From CBINFS01 sp966250015 (GTDB lineage: Bacteria; Bacteroidota; Rhodothermia; Rhodothermales; DASSAV01): 64,000 nt of DNA. The stretch lies in contig CBINFS010000008.1 in assembly GCA_966250015.1 (NCBI GenBank), positions 62,001-126,000 of the forward strand, read 5' to 3'. Position 1 is the first letter of the stretch; each line of letters begins with the position of its first letter. The position numbers were made by a program, and so were the translations under genes. Below, piece after piece: positions 52,104 through 60,826 of the stretch. The notes under the pieces are model-generated. The model saw only the letters and a program-made list of their open reading frames with translations. It had not been told where the DNA came from and did no database searches.

Positions 52104-53030
52104 TTATTGTGCGAAGGCAACGGTCTCGAGGTATGCCGTGCTGATCGGAATGTTACCCCATGGATCGGCCGTCTCGTCTTCGATGTAATACCGTTCAACA
52201 CCAACCTCTTTCGCAGCCGCAAGGACGCCCGCGTAATCAATCATCCCCGTACCCACCGGCACTTCGGTATCCGGAGGTGCTCCACCGCTGTGATCGTCTG
52301 TTGGAGTACCTTCCCTCATATCCTTGATGTGCATCAGCTTCCACCGGTCGGGATATTTGCGAAGGAGGGCAGCGGGGTCCTGACCGGGACGGGTTACCCA
52401 GAATACGTCCATTTCATATGCAACGTCTTCGGGGTCCGTCTCCTGCATCATGACGTCAAACGGAATGACGCCGTCCGCAGTGGGCTGAAATTCATAGCCG
52501 TGAACGTGATAGTAGAACTGCAGGCCACGTGCTGAGGCGGCTTCGCCCCACGCGTTGAAGTCGGCTGCAGCCTGCCGCGCCATCTCCACGGTAAAGGGTC
52601 CTTCGGGATGCGGAATCCACGCAACGCCGACGTATTCCACGCCGAGCGTTTCAGCCTGATCGAGTACGGACTCGAGGCTGTCACGCAACAGCTCGTATCC
52701 GACGTGCATGGCTGTGGCTTCCAGCCCTGCGTTGTCCAGTTCCTGACGGAATTGCTCCGCTGTCATACCATACGTCCCGGCCAGCTCCACTTCCTTGAAT
52801 CCCAGCGCACGAACTCTTGCCAGCGTACCGGGAATGTCATCCTGGATGTAGTTCCTGAAGCTCCAGAGCTGCACTCCCAGGGGGCCTGCAAAATCACCCG
52901 TGAAATTGAATGTGGTCGTGTCGATACCATCCGATAGTGTTCCCTCCCCCGTATCGGCCGGCTCACAGCCGATCACGATGGCGGAACACAACACGAGTAC
53001 CGCACTGAAAATGGATAGTGTGTGCTTCAT
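52104..53030 (-). CDS. Lipoprotein TIM-barrel of the sugar isomerase/epimerase family
   Basis: 308 residues from the ATG at 53030. Lipoprotein signal with lipobox VIGC (Cys about 22). The mature part is an AP_endonuc_2/xylose-isomerase-like barrel: GPLGVQLWSFRNYI, LGFKEVELAGTYG, YYHVHGYEF, VAYEMDVFWV, WKLMHIKDM and VERYYIEDETADP, with Glu, His, Asp and Glu as likely metal ligands. Such barrels act on sugars, often with Gfo/Idh dehydrogenases. It is anchored in the envelope, so it would work on the outside sugar pool. Upstream extension to 53123 is rejected because the signal starts at MKHTL. Second of three such barrels. Confidence 0.88.
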   Translation of the reverse strand: MKHTLSIFSAVLVLCSAIVIGCEPADTGEGTLSDGIDTTTFNFTGDFAGPLGVQLWSFRNYIQDDIPGTLARVRALGFKEVELAGTYGMTAEQFRQELDNAGLEATAMHVGYELLRDSLESVLDQAETLGVEYVGVAWIPHPEGPFTVEMARQAAADFNAWGEAASARGLQFYYHVHGYEFQPTADGVIPFDVMMQETDPEDVAYEMDVFWVTRPGQDPAALLRKYPDRWKLMHIKDMREGTPTDDHSGGAPPDTEVPVGTGMIDYAGVLAAAKEVGVERYYIEDETADPWGNIPISTAYLETVAFAQ

Positions 53031-53243
53031 TGTAAGCGATGAGTTTGGTTCAAAAGGTGGACCGGCAACCGGACATAAACGGTTATGCCGTGACGAAGGA
53101 AGAAGGGATACAGCGTCCGCCATATCCCCCTTATCTCATCAGCATATTAACGTATAAACGCTGGTTCTGAAATGCAACGGATCCGCATCGGCTACCGCCT
53201 CTTCTTGCGTGTAAGACGGCCCCAGTAACTCTAATGCGGTCAA

Positions 53244-53729
53244 TCAAAGTTCTACCACATCGACGGACAGGATTCGGTCACCCTGCCGGATGGCGTTGAC
53301 GACCTCCTGCCCGGCTCTGACCTTGCCGAAAACGGTGTGCTTCCCGTTCAGGTGGGGTTGAGGTGAGTGGGTTATAAAAAACTGGCTCCCATTGGTGTTC
53401 GGTCCGGCATTGGCCATTGAAATGACGCCCGTCTCGTGCGTGAGCGGGTTGCCCACGGTTTCATCTTCAAACTTGTAGCCGGGCCCTCCCATGCCTGTTC
53501 CGGTCGGATCACCGCCCTGGATCACAAAGTTGCTGATGACCCGGTGGAAGGTGACGCCGTCATAGAAACCTTCCTTCGCAAGGAAAATGAAGTTGTTAAC
53601 GGTCTTCGGTGCATATTCGGGAAACAGGTCCAATTCGATGTCGCCCCGTTCGGTATGCATGGTGGCACGGTAGGTACCCGTCTCGTCGATCATCATCTCC
53701 GGGGGCTTCGAATACGTTTTTTTGGTCAT
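53244..53729 (-). CDS. Cyclophilin-type peptidyl-prolyl cis-trans isomerase
   Basis: 161 residues. Single cyclophilin domain: GDIELDLFPEYAPKTVNNFIFLAKEGFYDGVTFHRVISNFVIQGGDPTGTGMGGPGYKFEDE, ISMANAGPNTNGSQFFIT and LNGKHTVFGKV. The active-site residues FHRV, QGGDPTG and SQFFI are present. No signal peptide, so cytoplasmic. It is about 90 bp downstream of the alpha/beta hydrolase gene on the same strand. Confidence 0.96.
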   Translation of the reverse strand: MTKKTYSKPPEMMIDETGTYRATMHTERGDIELDLFPEYAPKTVNNFIFLAKEGFYDGVTFHRVISNFVIQGGDPTGTGMGGPGYKFEDETVGNPLTHETGVISMANAGPNTNGSQFFITHSPQPHLNGKHTVFGKVRAGQEVVNAIRQGDRILSVDVVEL

Positions 53730-53816
53730 GACTTTTTCGATTGAAGGAAGGTTTTAAGGAGTGGCCAATCGCCACGGTATTCGAACCAACTCATAGAGTG
53801 GGTGGGTCCCGGCCTG

Positions 53817-54668
53817 TTACTTCACGTCGGTAACGGTAATTTCCTTTCCGATCCAGTCCACGATGTCCCGATATACCTCGTCTCGATCGAGGTCGTTGTG
53901 AGGCTCGTGAAAACTGTTTGGATAGATCCGAAGGGTTTTATCAGGAGACGAGACGTGTTCGTGCAACCAGGTGCTCCCTTCGGGAAGATTGATCTTGTCC
54001 GATCCGCCGTGGACGAACAGTACGGGCAGGTGAATCTCCGCAATACGCGATTTGATTCGTTCGATTGCCTCCATCGCTTCCGTTCCCCAGCGAGCCGATG
54101 CAAAACCGTGAACGAGAGGATCGTTTCGATAGGCATTAACCACTTCCGGATCGTGAGATAGAGACGCTGGATCAAGCGCAAGGTCCAGCTTGAAATTCGG
54201 CTTCACCCTGGAAAGCAATCGGGCAAGCGCCACCCTGAACGGTGAAGCTACACCGGCCGGCACAAGAGCCGAACCACTTACAATAAAGCCGCTTAAACCA
54301 TCCGGATATTCAATCACGTAATCGAGTACGACCAGGGAACCCATGCTGTGCCCGTACAGGAAGACCGGACGACCCGAATCCAGGGAAAAAACCAACTTCA
54401 GAAACGCCCGGAGATCCTCCCGGTATTCGACCCACGACAGAATGTGCCCACGCTGCCCAGGTGAGCGGCCGTGTCCACGGTAGTCGAAGCCGTGAACCGT
54501 AATGCCGTTTGCGTTCAAATGCGTCGCGAGGTGCCCGTAACGGCCTATGTGCTCTCCAAAACCGTGGCCTATAACGAAGACTGCTCTAAAGTCACCCTGA
54601 GCATGCCACGATCGTCTGTACAGCACCGTGCCACCGTATCCTTCAAAGGTATCTTCCTCGTGTGCCAT
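53817..54668 (-). CDS. Alpha/beta hydrolase (monoacylglycerol-lipase-like)
   Basis: 283 residues. Serine hydrolase fold: FVIGHGFGEHIGRYGHLA, the RGHGRSPGQRGHI loop, nucleophile elbow GHSMGS (Ser about 107), LFVHGGSDKINLPEGS with the acid Asp, and the His in FHEPHNDLDRDEV. The Hydrolase_4/PldB form suggests a lipase or lysophospholipase acting on monoacylglycerol-like esters. No signal peptide. Its exact substrate is unknown. Confidence 0.92.
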   Translation of the reverse strand: MAHEEDTFEGYGGTVLYRRSWHAQGDFRAVFVIGHGFGEHIGRYGHLATHLNANGITVHGFDYRGHGRSPGQRGHILSWVEYREDLRAFLKLVFSLDSGRPVFLYGHSMGSLVVLDYVIEYPDGLSGFIVSGSALVPAGVASPFRVALARLLSRVKPNFKLDLALDPASLSHDPEVVNAYRNDPLVHGFASARWGTEAMEAIERIKSRIAEIHLPVLFVHGGSDKINLPEGSTWLHEHVSSPDKTLRIYPNSFHEPHNDLDRDEVYRDIVDWIGKEITVTDVK

Positions 54669-54784
54669 CCTGGTCAGGTTTGTAGCTCGCCCGGCTGACA
54701 GGCAATATGGTCGAGTTGTCTCCTCTTGTTTGCAAGGTACAACATCAAATGACTTCCGGAAGAATAACGATGCTCAAATCGAAC

Positions 54785-54828
54785 AAAAAAGCCTGCCGGC
54801 AAACCTTGACAGGTAAAGCCGGCAGGCT
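54785..54828 (-). terminator. Terminator after HEAT-like gene
   Basis: Perfect 11-bp arms AGCCTGCCGGC and GCCGGCAGGCT with a 17-base loop. On the minus strand it ends in TTTTTT, about 115 bp past the stop of the gene at 54942-55424. Confidence 0.85.
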
Positions 54829-54941
54829 CGCAGCTGAGCCAACACGGGATTTCCGCCCGAATCGGTTCAGCCGCCCCAACTCAACGTAGACGAGCCCGCG
54901 TCAGTGTGAACGGGCAGTTGATTGGTGAATCATTCTAACGT

Positions 54942-55424
54942 CTATTTAGCATTCCGTTGATCGAAGTCGTTCAGGGCGGCGAAGGTTACGTGGCGTACCC
55001 GTGCGGAAGTTTCCTTCCTGACGAGCTTCCTGAGCTCCTTCATAGCCTTCGGATCGCCGACCTTGTGCAAAGCAGCTACCGCAAGCAGACGGTACGACTC
55101 ATTCGGGTGCCTGGCATACACCTCAAGAAGCTGCGGCACGGAGGAGCTGAAGTCCAGCTTGTCACCGTGCAGATTGGCGAAGAAGATGATGTCCCGAATC
55201 TGCGACTCGGTGATCTCTTCGACCGTCGCATCATCCTGAAGGTGGATGTCCTTTTCGATGGTCTCCCACCACTGTTGATCGCGGTCAGCAGCCTCGTGAA
55301 CGACGTACTGATCAGTTAGAAGTGACTGTCCCGGTGCCGTGTACGGCAGGCTTTGAGACTGAGCCGTTACAGGGACAAAAATAATGAACAAAAATATATA
55401 TAAACTTGTAATGATGTTTTTCAT
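54942..55424 (-). CDS. Small secreted HEAT-repeat-like protein
   Basis: 160 residues. Signal peptide (MKNIITSLYIFLFIIFVPVTAQ). The C-terminal about 75 residues have HEAT-type helices: SVPQLLEVYARHPNESYRLLAVAALHKVGDPKAMKELRKLVRKETSARVRHVTFAALNDF. The middle is acidic. HEAT repeats bind other proteins. It may be a periplasmic adaptor, but no partner is evident. The 260-bp gap upstream holds LacI-type palindromes and a large hairpin. Confidence 0.8.
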   Translation of the reverse strand: MKNIITSLYIFLFIIFVPVTAQSQSLPYTAPGQSLLTDQYVVHEAADRDQQWWETIEKDIHLQDDATVEEITESQIRDIIFFANLHGDKLDFSSSVPQLLEVYARHPNESYRLLAVAALHKVGDPKAMKELRKLVRKETSARVRHVTFAALNDFDQRNAK

Positions 55425-55563
55425 GGTTAGCCTCGTGTTTATTGCGTAAGTACAAAGAACAACGCGAGGTCTCGTCTACCTTGCACAACACGAAACGTAC
55501 CACAAACAGCCCATTTCGTGCTGCTCGGTACATGATATGGGCCTTTTGCCGAATTGTTGCGTA

Positions 55564-55579
55564 TTGGAAGTGCTTCCAA
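55564..55579. promoter_or_regulatory. LacI/GalR-type palindrome upstream of HEAT-like gene
   Basis: TTGGAAG and CTTCCAA with a two-base TG centre form a 16-bp palindrome of the shape used by LacI-family repressors. It lies 140 bp upstream of the HEAT-like gene's start and 13 bp from the hairpin at 55592-55642. No lacI-type gene is in the window. Confidence 0.4.
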
Positions 55580-55591
55580 ATTGCTTATACA

Positions 55592-55642
55592 AAATAAAAG
55601 CGTTTCCATAACAATTTGTTAATAATGGAAACGCTTTTATTT
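55592..55642. terminator. 18-bp perfect stem hairpin after Gfo/Idh gene
   Basis: Left arm 55592-55609 and right arm 55625-55642 are perfectly complementary over 18 bases (ATGGAAACGCTTTTATTT and its complement) with a 15-base AT-rich loop. It follows the stop of the Gfo/Idh gene by about 40 bp and ends in TTTTATTTTG on the minus strand, so it may be a terminator. Each arm also contains GAAACGCTTT, a LacI-family half-site pattern, so operator function is possible. Confidence 0.6.
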
Positions 55643-55684
55643 GATTTTGACGACGCTATTGCGCTGTCAACTTGTTCTCATTTT

Positions 55685-57166
55685 TCAGATCATCCAGCCT
55701 TCACGATAGGTCTGAATGAGGAACTGCTTCGCTTCGTCCGGCTTCTCGACGGTATGATTGGCCGGATTCCAGTGTATGGGTTTCTGTGCCCGTAAGGCTA
55801 CATTGCCAAGCAGGATCGTTTCGGTGACGGCACTGGAAAACTCGAAGTTCGCAGCAGCAGCCGGTCCACCTTTACAGGCTGCAATCCATTCCTCGTAATG
55901 ACCGATCGACCGCGGCAGCGTCTGAGGTGGCGGCGTAAATGCCTTCATGGCGGACTCAGGAATCAGCCTCGGCTCTCCCCCGGAAAACTCGCAAAGGATC
56001 TTTCCACTGTCACCGACGAAAAGCAACCCTTCGTTAGGCAACTCCGTTCCTTCCATTTCTTCAGGAATACGGGGTTTCAGACCGCCGTCGTACCAGTGAA
56101 TGGTAACGGCCGGACGGCCATCTGCGGCAGGGAAGTCGAAGTGAATGATCGAGGCTGACGGGTAGGACTCGGGAAAAAGGGTAGTCGAGCTGGCTTCGAT
56201 GCGCGTCGGGGCGGTGAGCCCGATTGCGCGGAAAATGGTGTCGAAGCTGTAGCACCCCATGTCCCCTACAGCGCCGGTTCCGAAATCGTACCAGCCGCGC
56301 CAGACAAAGGGTTGATACGCAGAATGATAGGGGCGATAGGGCACCGGACCCAGCCACAGATCCCAGTTTAGATACTCCGGTACGGGCATCGATACCTTCG
56401 GCCGTTCAATGCCTTGCGGCCAGAACGGCCGGCTCGACCAGTTGTACACCTCCCTGACCGTGCCAATGGCGCCGGCCTGGATCCACTCCGTCAGAATACG
56501 GGTATCCTCCGACGCCGAGTTGCCGATGGCGACCTGTGTGGCGACTCCCGTCTCACGGGCTACTTCGGCCATTTTGCGCGCCTCATCCACGGTGTGGGAC
56601 ATCGGTTTCTGGCAGTACACGTGTTTCCCGCGCCTCATGGCGTCGATGGCGATCGGGGCATGCAGGTGGTCCGGCGTGCCGATGATGACGGCATCCAGGT
56701 CTGTCTCTTTTTCTAATAGCTCCCGATAATCTATGTAGGCGGTACATGCGTTCCTCGCCGCCTGCCCCGTTTCGAGAGCATAGTACCGATCAACCAGGTC
56801 TTTTGAGGGTTCGATGCCTGCCCAGGCTCCTTTTCTCGACTCACCCCACGTGCTGTCGTTGAGCACGTCCCGGCCTTTGTTGCGAAGCTCGTTGGCCCCC
56901 CACTCGACGTAGTCCCCACTTCCCGTATTCACGTCACAGACCGACACGATCTGCACTTCCGGCTGTCTGAGAAAGTTGATCATGACCCTGAATCCCTGCG
57001 ACCCCACACCGATACAGGCGGCGTTCAGCCGGTCGCTTGGCGGTACGTACCCTTGCCCACCGAGTACAAAACGAGGAACGAGAGAGATGCCCGCAAGCGC
57101 GGCCGAGTACGTTCCGATAAAGGTCCGGCGCGTGCAGGTTGAGATGGGTCGTCTGAGCTCGTTCAT
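55685..57166 (-). CDS. Tat-exported Gfo/Idh/MocA family oxidoreductase
   Basis: About 493 residues from the in-frame ATG at 57166, which begins MNELRRPISTCTRRTFIGTYS, a Tat signal. The Rossmann domain reads LNAACIGVGSQGFRVMINFLRQPEVQIVSVCDV, and CQKPMSHTVDEARKMAE holds the conserved KP motif. The C-terminal domain has GAVGDMGCYSFDTIFRAIGL. NAD(P) is thus bound during export, as in glucose-fructose oxidoreductase. Probably oxidises or rearranges a sugar in the periplasm. A longer frame upstream to 57256 is possible. It lies near the exported TIM-barrel gene at 57746 and the GH16 gene. Confidence 0.88.
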   Translation of the reverse strand: MNELRRPISTCTRRTFIGTYSAALAGISLVPRFVLGGQGYVPPSDRLNAACIGVGSQGFRVMINFLRQPEVQIVSVCDVNTGSGDYVEWGANELRNKGRDVLNDSTWGESRKGAWAGIEPSKDLVDRYYALETGQAARNACTAYIDYRELLEKETDLDAVIIGTPDHLHAPIAIDAMRRGKHVYCQKPMSHTVDEARKMAEVARETGVATQVAIGNSASEDTRILTEWIQAGAIGTVREVYNWSSRPFWPQGIERPKVSMPVPEYLNWDLWLGPVPYRPYHSAYQPFVWRGWYDFGTGAVGDMGCYSFDTIFRAIGLTAPTRIEASSTTLFPESYPSASIIHFDFPAADGRPAVTIHWYDGGLKPRIPEEMEGTELPNEGLLFVGDSGKILCEFSGGEPRLIPESAMKAFTPPPQTLPRSIGHYEEWIAACKGGPAAAANFEFSSAVTETILLGNVALRAQKPIHWNPANHTVEKPDEAKQFLIQTYREGWMI

Positions 57167-57745
57167 GATCGTCGCCTTACTGGGTTTTAGAGCGTTACCG
57201 GTATCGCTAGACGACCCTGACGGGCTTTCCATAACTACTGGCACGACTTCCCGCAATCAGGGTGTCCGTAAAATCCGGGGAAAGTGCGGGTAAATGGTAT
57301 GAGCTTACTCTTCTTTGGACCTTCTGTCAAGGGTACGTGATACTTAATCGAGGCTGTTCGACCCTGTGGCCAGACAGATTGATTTGTTCACACAATTGTA
57401 TGAAGACGGCTACGCTATTCGTGGACGGATGCTGTTTGTATCCATTATGCTCTATCAGAAGGACGCGCTTCATAAAGATCCCTTTCGTGCTATGCAGGAT
57501 CGGGATGACAAACCAGGGGCTGTCGGTAATGACGAGGTTAGATGACTACAATACCTTTAAAATAAAGTGATACCGCGGAGGCATTTTGCCTGCTTTCCTG
57601 GATCTCCGCCTTCGCGGAGATGACGTTATTGTTTAGGGCATTTGGTGACACGATACGTCCCGCCTTCGGTCTACATCGGTGCAAAAAACATCCGCAATCG
57701 TCTGCGCCGTCTGCGGATGAAAAACCAGTCTCCGTCAGCCCATTG
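57167..57745. other. 579-bp intergenic region with REP-like palindromes
   Basis: No gene is visible. The part at 57480-57621 contains GGATCGGGATGACAAA, GTAATGACGAGG and the hairpin at 57602-57621. Such GGGATGACAAA / TCCGCCTTCGCGGA words are typical of dispersed extragenic palindromic repeats in several phyla. Promoter of the Gfo/Idh gene should lie at 57170-57300. Confidence 0.5.
57602..57621. repeat. REP-like palindrome
   Basis: Arms ATCTCCGC and GCGGAGAT with the tetraloop CTTC. The context CTGGATCTCCGCCTTCGC followed by GGAGATGACG matches the general look of widespread extragenic palindromes. Copy number outside this window is unknown. Confidence 0.5.
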
Positions 57746-58753
57746 TCACGATGCCCGTGGCGATTCGCGCCAGAGCCTCTTTACCGTCTCCATATCCTGC
57801 TTGATGGCAGCAATGACTTCTGCCCGGGGAATGTTGATGGTTGAAGCGCCGTGTTCAGCTCCGCCCAGCGGATATTCGAGGTGGAGGGAAAGCGGTACGG
57901 ATACCTGGTACTTCTTGAGGAGCCCGAAATATTGCATCCAGTTAATCATACCCTCACCAATAGGGACGTTTTCAGGCTGCCACTTTCCGTCAATCACCGC
58001 CCAGCGTACGTCTTTTGCGATGATGGTCTGTATCGCAGGGTAGATCAGGCGGAGGCCCTGAGGCCACGAAAGCCCTCCCTCCACGTACGCATGACGGATG
58101 TCGTACTGGCATCCCATCCACTCGAAGTCCCTTCCCCTTAGCAGCTCCCACAGCTCCCAAATCGAAGCGCCCACAAAGTTGCCGGCGTGGTTCTGGTAGC
58201 CCCCTTTAATCCCAATTTCCCGGTTGAGCTGCTCGAGCTCGGCTATCCGGACTTTGAACTCCTCGAGGCTCTCCGGAATCGGGCGATCTTCCGGATGGGT
58301 GTACCATCCCGTTCGGTAATAGGTGATTCCGAGTTTGGCGGCCGTCTCCAGTACGCGCCTGTTCAATGGATCAGAGGCGTCGCCAATGGAGGTGGTCATC
58401 ATCACCGTTTTGAGGCCGTACCGGTGTAGAGCGTCCACCGCTTTCGGCAAATCGTCCTCCACGCGCTCGGGCAAAACGTGGCCTCCCGGCCGAACCGTCA
58501 GGTCGAGCCCATCGAGCCCGATCTCAGCCGTCACTTCGGCCATTTCGTCATAGTTCAGAAACTGGAGGTGTTTGGAGAAAAGGTGCACCTCGAGCTCCGC
58601 GGTATCAGAGACTAACGAACGGCCGGAAACCGGAAATGGACACAGGGCTCCCACACCTGCGGCAGCGGCAATGGCCACAAAATCACGCCGGGTAAGCTGA
58701 TTCCGGGACCGGGAAGTGGACGAGGTAAGGGTATTTTTCATCTTCAGTATCAT
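57746..58753 (-). CDS. Tat-exported TIM-barrel of the sugar isomerase/epimerase family
   Basis: 335 residues. Tat signal with TRRDFVAIAAAAGVGAL at about 21-37. The barrel has LGLDGLDLTVRPGGHVL-type N-terminal strands, KGGYQNHAGN, GCQYDIRHAYVEGG, IIAKDVRWAV and LSLHLEYPLGG, with likely Glu/His/Asp metal ligands. An internal ATG at 58741 is an alternative start. Third exported barrel of this type in the window. Co-oriented with the Gfo/Idh gene downstream and the GH16 gene upstream, so they may form one glycan-processing set. Substrate unknown. Confidence 0.86.
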   Translation of the reverse strand: MILKMKNTLTSSTSRSRNQLTRRDFVAIAAAAGVGALCPFPVSGRSLVSDTAELEVHLFSKHLQFLNYDEMAEVTAEIGLDGLDLTVRPGGHVLPERVEDDLPKAVDALHRYGLKTVMMTTSIGDASDPLNRRVLETAAKLGITYYRTGWYTHPEDRPIPESLEEFKVRIAELEQLNREIGIKGGYQNHAGNFVGASIWELWELLRGRDFEWMGCQYDIRHAYVEGGLSWPQGLRLIYPAIQTIIAKDVRWAVIDGKWQPENVPIGEGMINWMQYFGLLKKYQVSVPLSLHLEYPLGGAEHGASTINIPRAEVIAAIKQDMETVKRLWRESPRAS

Positions 58754-58906
58754 CGATGAGGACAGACCAACTTGCCTGATACAAGGATACTGAATCGACG
58801 GAATCCTTTACAATCGTCCAGTACAGATCGTGTGTCTGTATATGGTTTTATTCGCCTACCCTGCCCCAAACGATGATTTCACGGCAACCGTGGCGAAAGC
58901 AGCGAT

Positions 58907-59713
58907 TTATTCTGCCTGCTGGTATACCCGTACGTAGTCGATGAGGTACTGCTGGGGAAAGATCGAGTCGTCGATGCCCTGCTGGCCTCCCCAAGCACCG
59001 CCGATGGCCAGATTCAGGATGAGGTAGTGCTCCTTGTCGAATGGCCACTCTGCGTTGCCGTTGCCGGAGTTCTCGTACGTAAAGTACTTCTGATCGTCGA
59101 CGAAAAAGTCCATGCGGTCCGGGTACCACTCCACCTTATAGACGTGGAAATCCTCGTACGGTTTTTCGATCGTAATGGACGAACCCTTACCCGTGCCTTT
59201 GACGTGGTTGAAGGCTTCGGTATGGATATTTGCGTGGATTTGATCCGGATTAAACCCCACGTTCTCCATGATGTCGATCTCTCCGCATTTCGGCCAGCCC
59301 ACCTCGCGGATGTTCGTACCCAGCATCCAGATTGCCGGCCACGTCCCAACACCGGTCGGGAGCTTTGCCCTCACCTCGATACGCCCGTAACGCCAGCTCG
59401 CCTTTCCACGTGTCGTGACGCTCGCCGAAGTGTACTCGCCTCCACCAAACGGCTCCTTCCTCGCTTCGATCACGAGATGTCCGTCCTCGACCCTAGCGTT
59501 CTCCTTCCGTGCCACGGTGTAGTACTGCGCCTCGTTGTTTCGAAGGAATCCCTCTTCGTAGCCCCATTTGGAAGGATCAGGTAAGCCATCCTTATCGAAT
59601 TCGTCGGACCAGACCAGCTTCCACTCACCATTTGAATTCCCGTTATCCGGATCGGTTACTCCGGACTGGCAGCAGGAAAAAAGCGCAAGGAAAAGAGAGA
59701 CAAAAAGAGCCAT
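58907..59713 (-). CDS. GH16 family endo-beta-glucanase-type lipoprotein
   Basis: 268 residues from the ATG at 59713, preceded by GAGG and starting a lipoprotein signal (MALFVSLFLALFSC). One GH16 jelly-roll domain: WSDEFDKDGLPDPSKWGYE, SWRYGRIEVRAKLP, and the catalytic CGEIDIMENVG with nucleophile Glu145, Asp147 and acid/base Glu150. HANIHTEAFNHVKGT and YLILNLAIGGAWGGQQGIDD follow. The type with this pattern usually cuts laminarin (beta-1,3-glucan) or mixed-linkage glucan, but agarose-type activity cannot be excluded. Exposed on the envelope. Confidence 0.95.
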   Translation of the reverse strand: MALFVSLFLALFSCCQSGVTDPDNGNSNGEWKLVWSDEFDKDGLPDPSKWGYEEGFLRNNEAQYYTVARKENARVEDGHLVIEARKEPFGGGEYTSASVTTRGKASWRYGRIEVRAKLPTGVGTWPAIWMLGTNIREVGWPKCGEIDIMENVGFNPDQIHANIHTEAFNHVKGTGKGSSITIEKPYEDFHVYKVEWYPDRMDFFVDDQKYFTYENSGNGNAEWPFDKEHYLILNLAIGGAWGGQQGIDDSIFPQQYLIDYVRVYQQAE

Positions 59714-60100
59714 TGCTGTACCTCGATGAATGGAGTACGTCACGTGAAATATGACCAGGGCATAAAGAAAAACGAATCAGACTACGAACTAGAATACTAA
59801 ACGAAGACAATCCGAAACAAGATAATTGGCGTTGTGAACGTCCCGGCATTGCAAATCACACGATTCCTTCACTTACTATATGACTACATTAGCCTGCCTC
59901 ACGATCACCTGGACGATTCAAGCCAGCTTGCGACGGGCAAAGAAGGTCTCCTGAACCGTTGTACCGGCGTAATGAGCGGTAATCCCGCTTCCCGTTTCCA
60001 ATCTTTAATTGATCCCAACACGCATCCCAACGTCGTGAATACCGTAAAGGGCACCAGACAGCCCCCATACCTGCATCACACTCTATTAGAAAATTCTACC
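59714..60100. other. 387-bp divergent intergenic region
   Basis: Between the leftward GH16 gene and the rightward barrel gene. An open frame continues upstream of the barrel gene start but has no signal peptide or ribosome site and is not believed. No strong dyad or gene seen. Confidence 0.4.
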
Positions 60101-60826
60101 ATGAAAAAGATAGCCTTGTTTTTCGGAGCACTCCCGGTGGGCATTTTCCTTTTCTTTTTACCCCTCAACGCGATCGGCCAGGTTCACCCCCAGGGGTCGC
60201 TCAATTTGATCGCCGGGTTCCCTCAGCAAGAGTTCAATGACTTTGTAGACAACGTCGGTTTTGGCGGCAATCTGTTCCTCGGGTTGGGCTTCGAGGGGAC
60301 ACCCATCGTCATCGGTGTTGACCTCGGTTACATGGTCTACGGTTTCGAGCGCCGTAACGAGCCATTCAGCACGACGATCCCGGACGTCACCGTCGACGTC
60401 GAAACCAGCAACAACATAGCAACCGGACACTTCGTGCTGCGCCTCCAGGCGCCGAAAGGTCCGATCCAGCCCTACGTGGACGGACTTGCGGGCGGCAAAT
60501 ACTTCTTCACCGAAACCAGAATCGACAACGAAGGCTGGTCCGACGGACACGACCCCATCGCGGTATCAACCAATTTCGACGACTGGGCCTGGAGCTACGG
60601 AGTGGGAGGTGGTGTGAACATTCGCCTCTACAATGGACCGATGGGCAAGGATCTCAGGCAGGGTTCGGTGATGCTGAATGTCGGCTTGAGGTACCTTTAC
60701 GGTGGAAAGGCGGACTACTTGCAGAAGGGATCGATCCGCCGTGAAAACGGCGAGGTATTCTACACGGTCGATCACTCCAGGACCGACATGCTCCTTCCCC
60801 AGTTCGGTGTCACGCTCGCCTTTTAG
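60101..60826 (+). CDS. Small outer-membrane beta-barrel protein
   Basis: 241 residues from the ATG at 60101. Signal peptide (MKKIALFFGALPVGIFLFFL to AIGQ). The mature part alternates hydrophobic and polar residues in strands: GSLNLIAGFPQQEF, NLFLGLGFEGTPIVIGVDLGYMVYGFERR, FVLRLQAP, and ends with the aromatic FGVTLAF, the usual C-terminal barrel signature. About eight strands expected, OmpA/OmpX-like without a periplasmic domain. Function not recognised. The stop overlaps the convergent glycosyltransferase gene stop by 4 bp. Confidence 0.82.
   Translation: MKKIALFFGALPVGIFLFFLPLNAIGQVHPQGSLNLIAGFPQQEFNDFVDNVGFGGNLFLGLGFEGTPIVIGVDLGYMVYGFERRNEPFSTTIPDVTVDVETSNNIATGHFVLRLQAPKGPIQPYVDGLAGGKYFFTETRIDNEGWSDGHDPIAVSTNFDDWAWSYGVGGGVNIRLYNGPMGKDLRQGSVMLNVGLRYLYGGKADYLQKGSIRRENGEVFYTVDHSRTDMLLPQFGVTLAF

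Noticed and set aside
59834..60100. Open frame extending the beta-barrel gene 89 residues upstream
   Set aside because: The extension has no ribosome site and would bury the clear signal peptide beginning at 60101.
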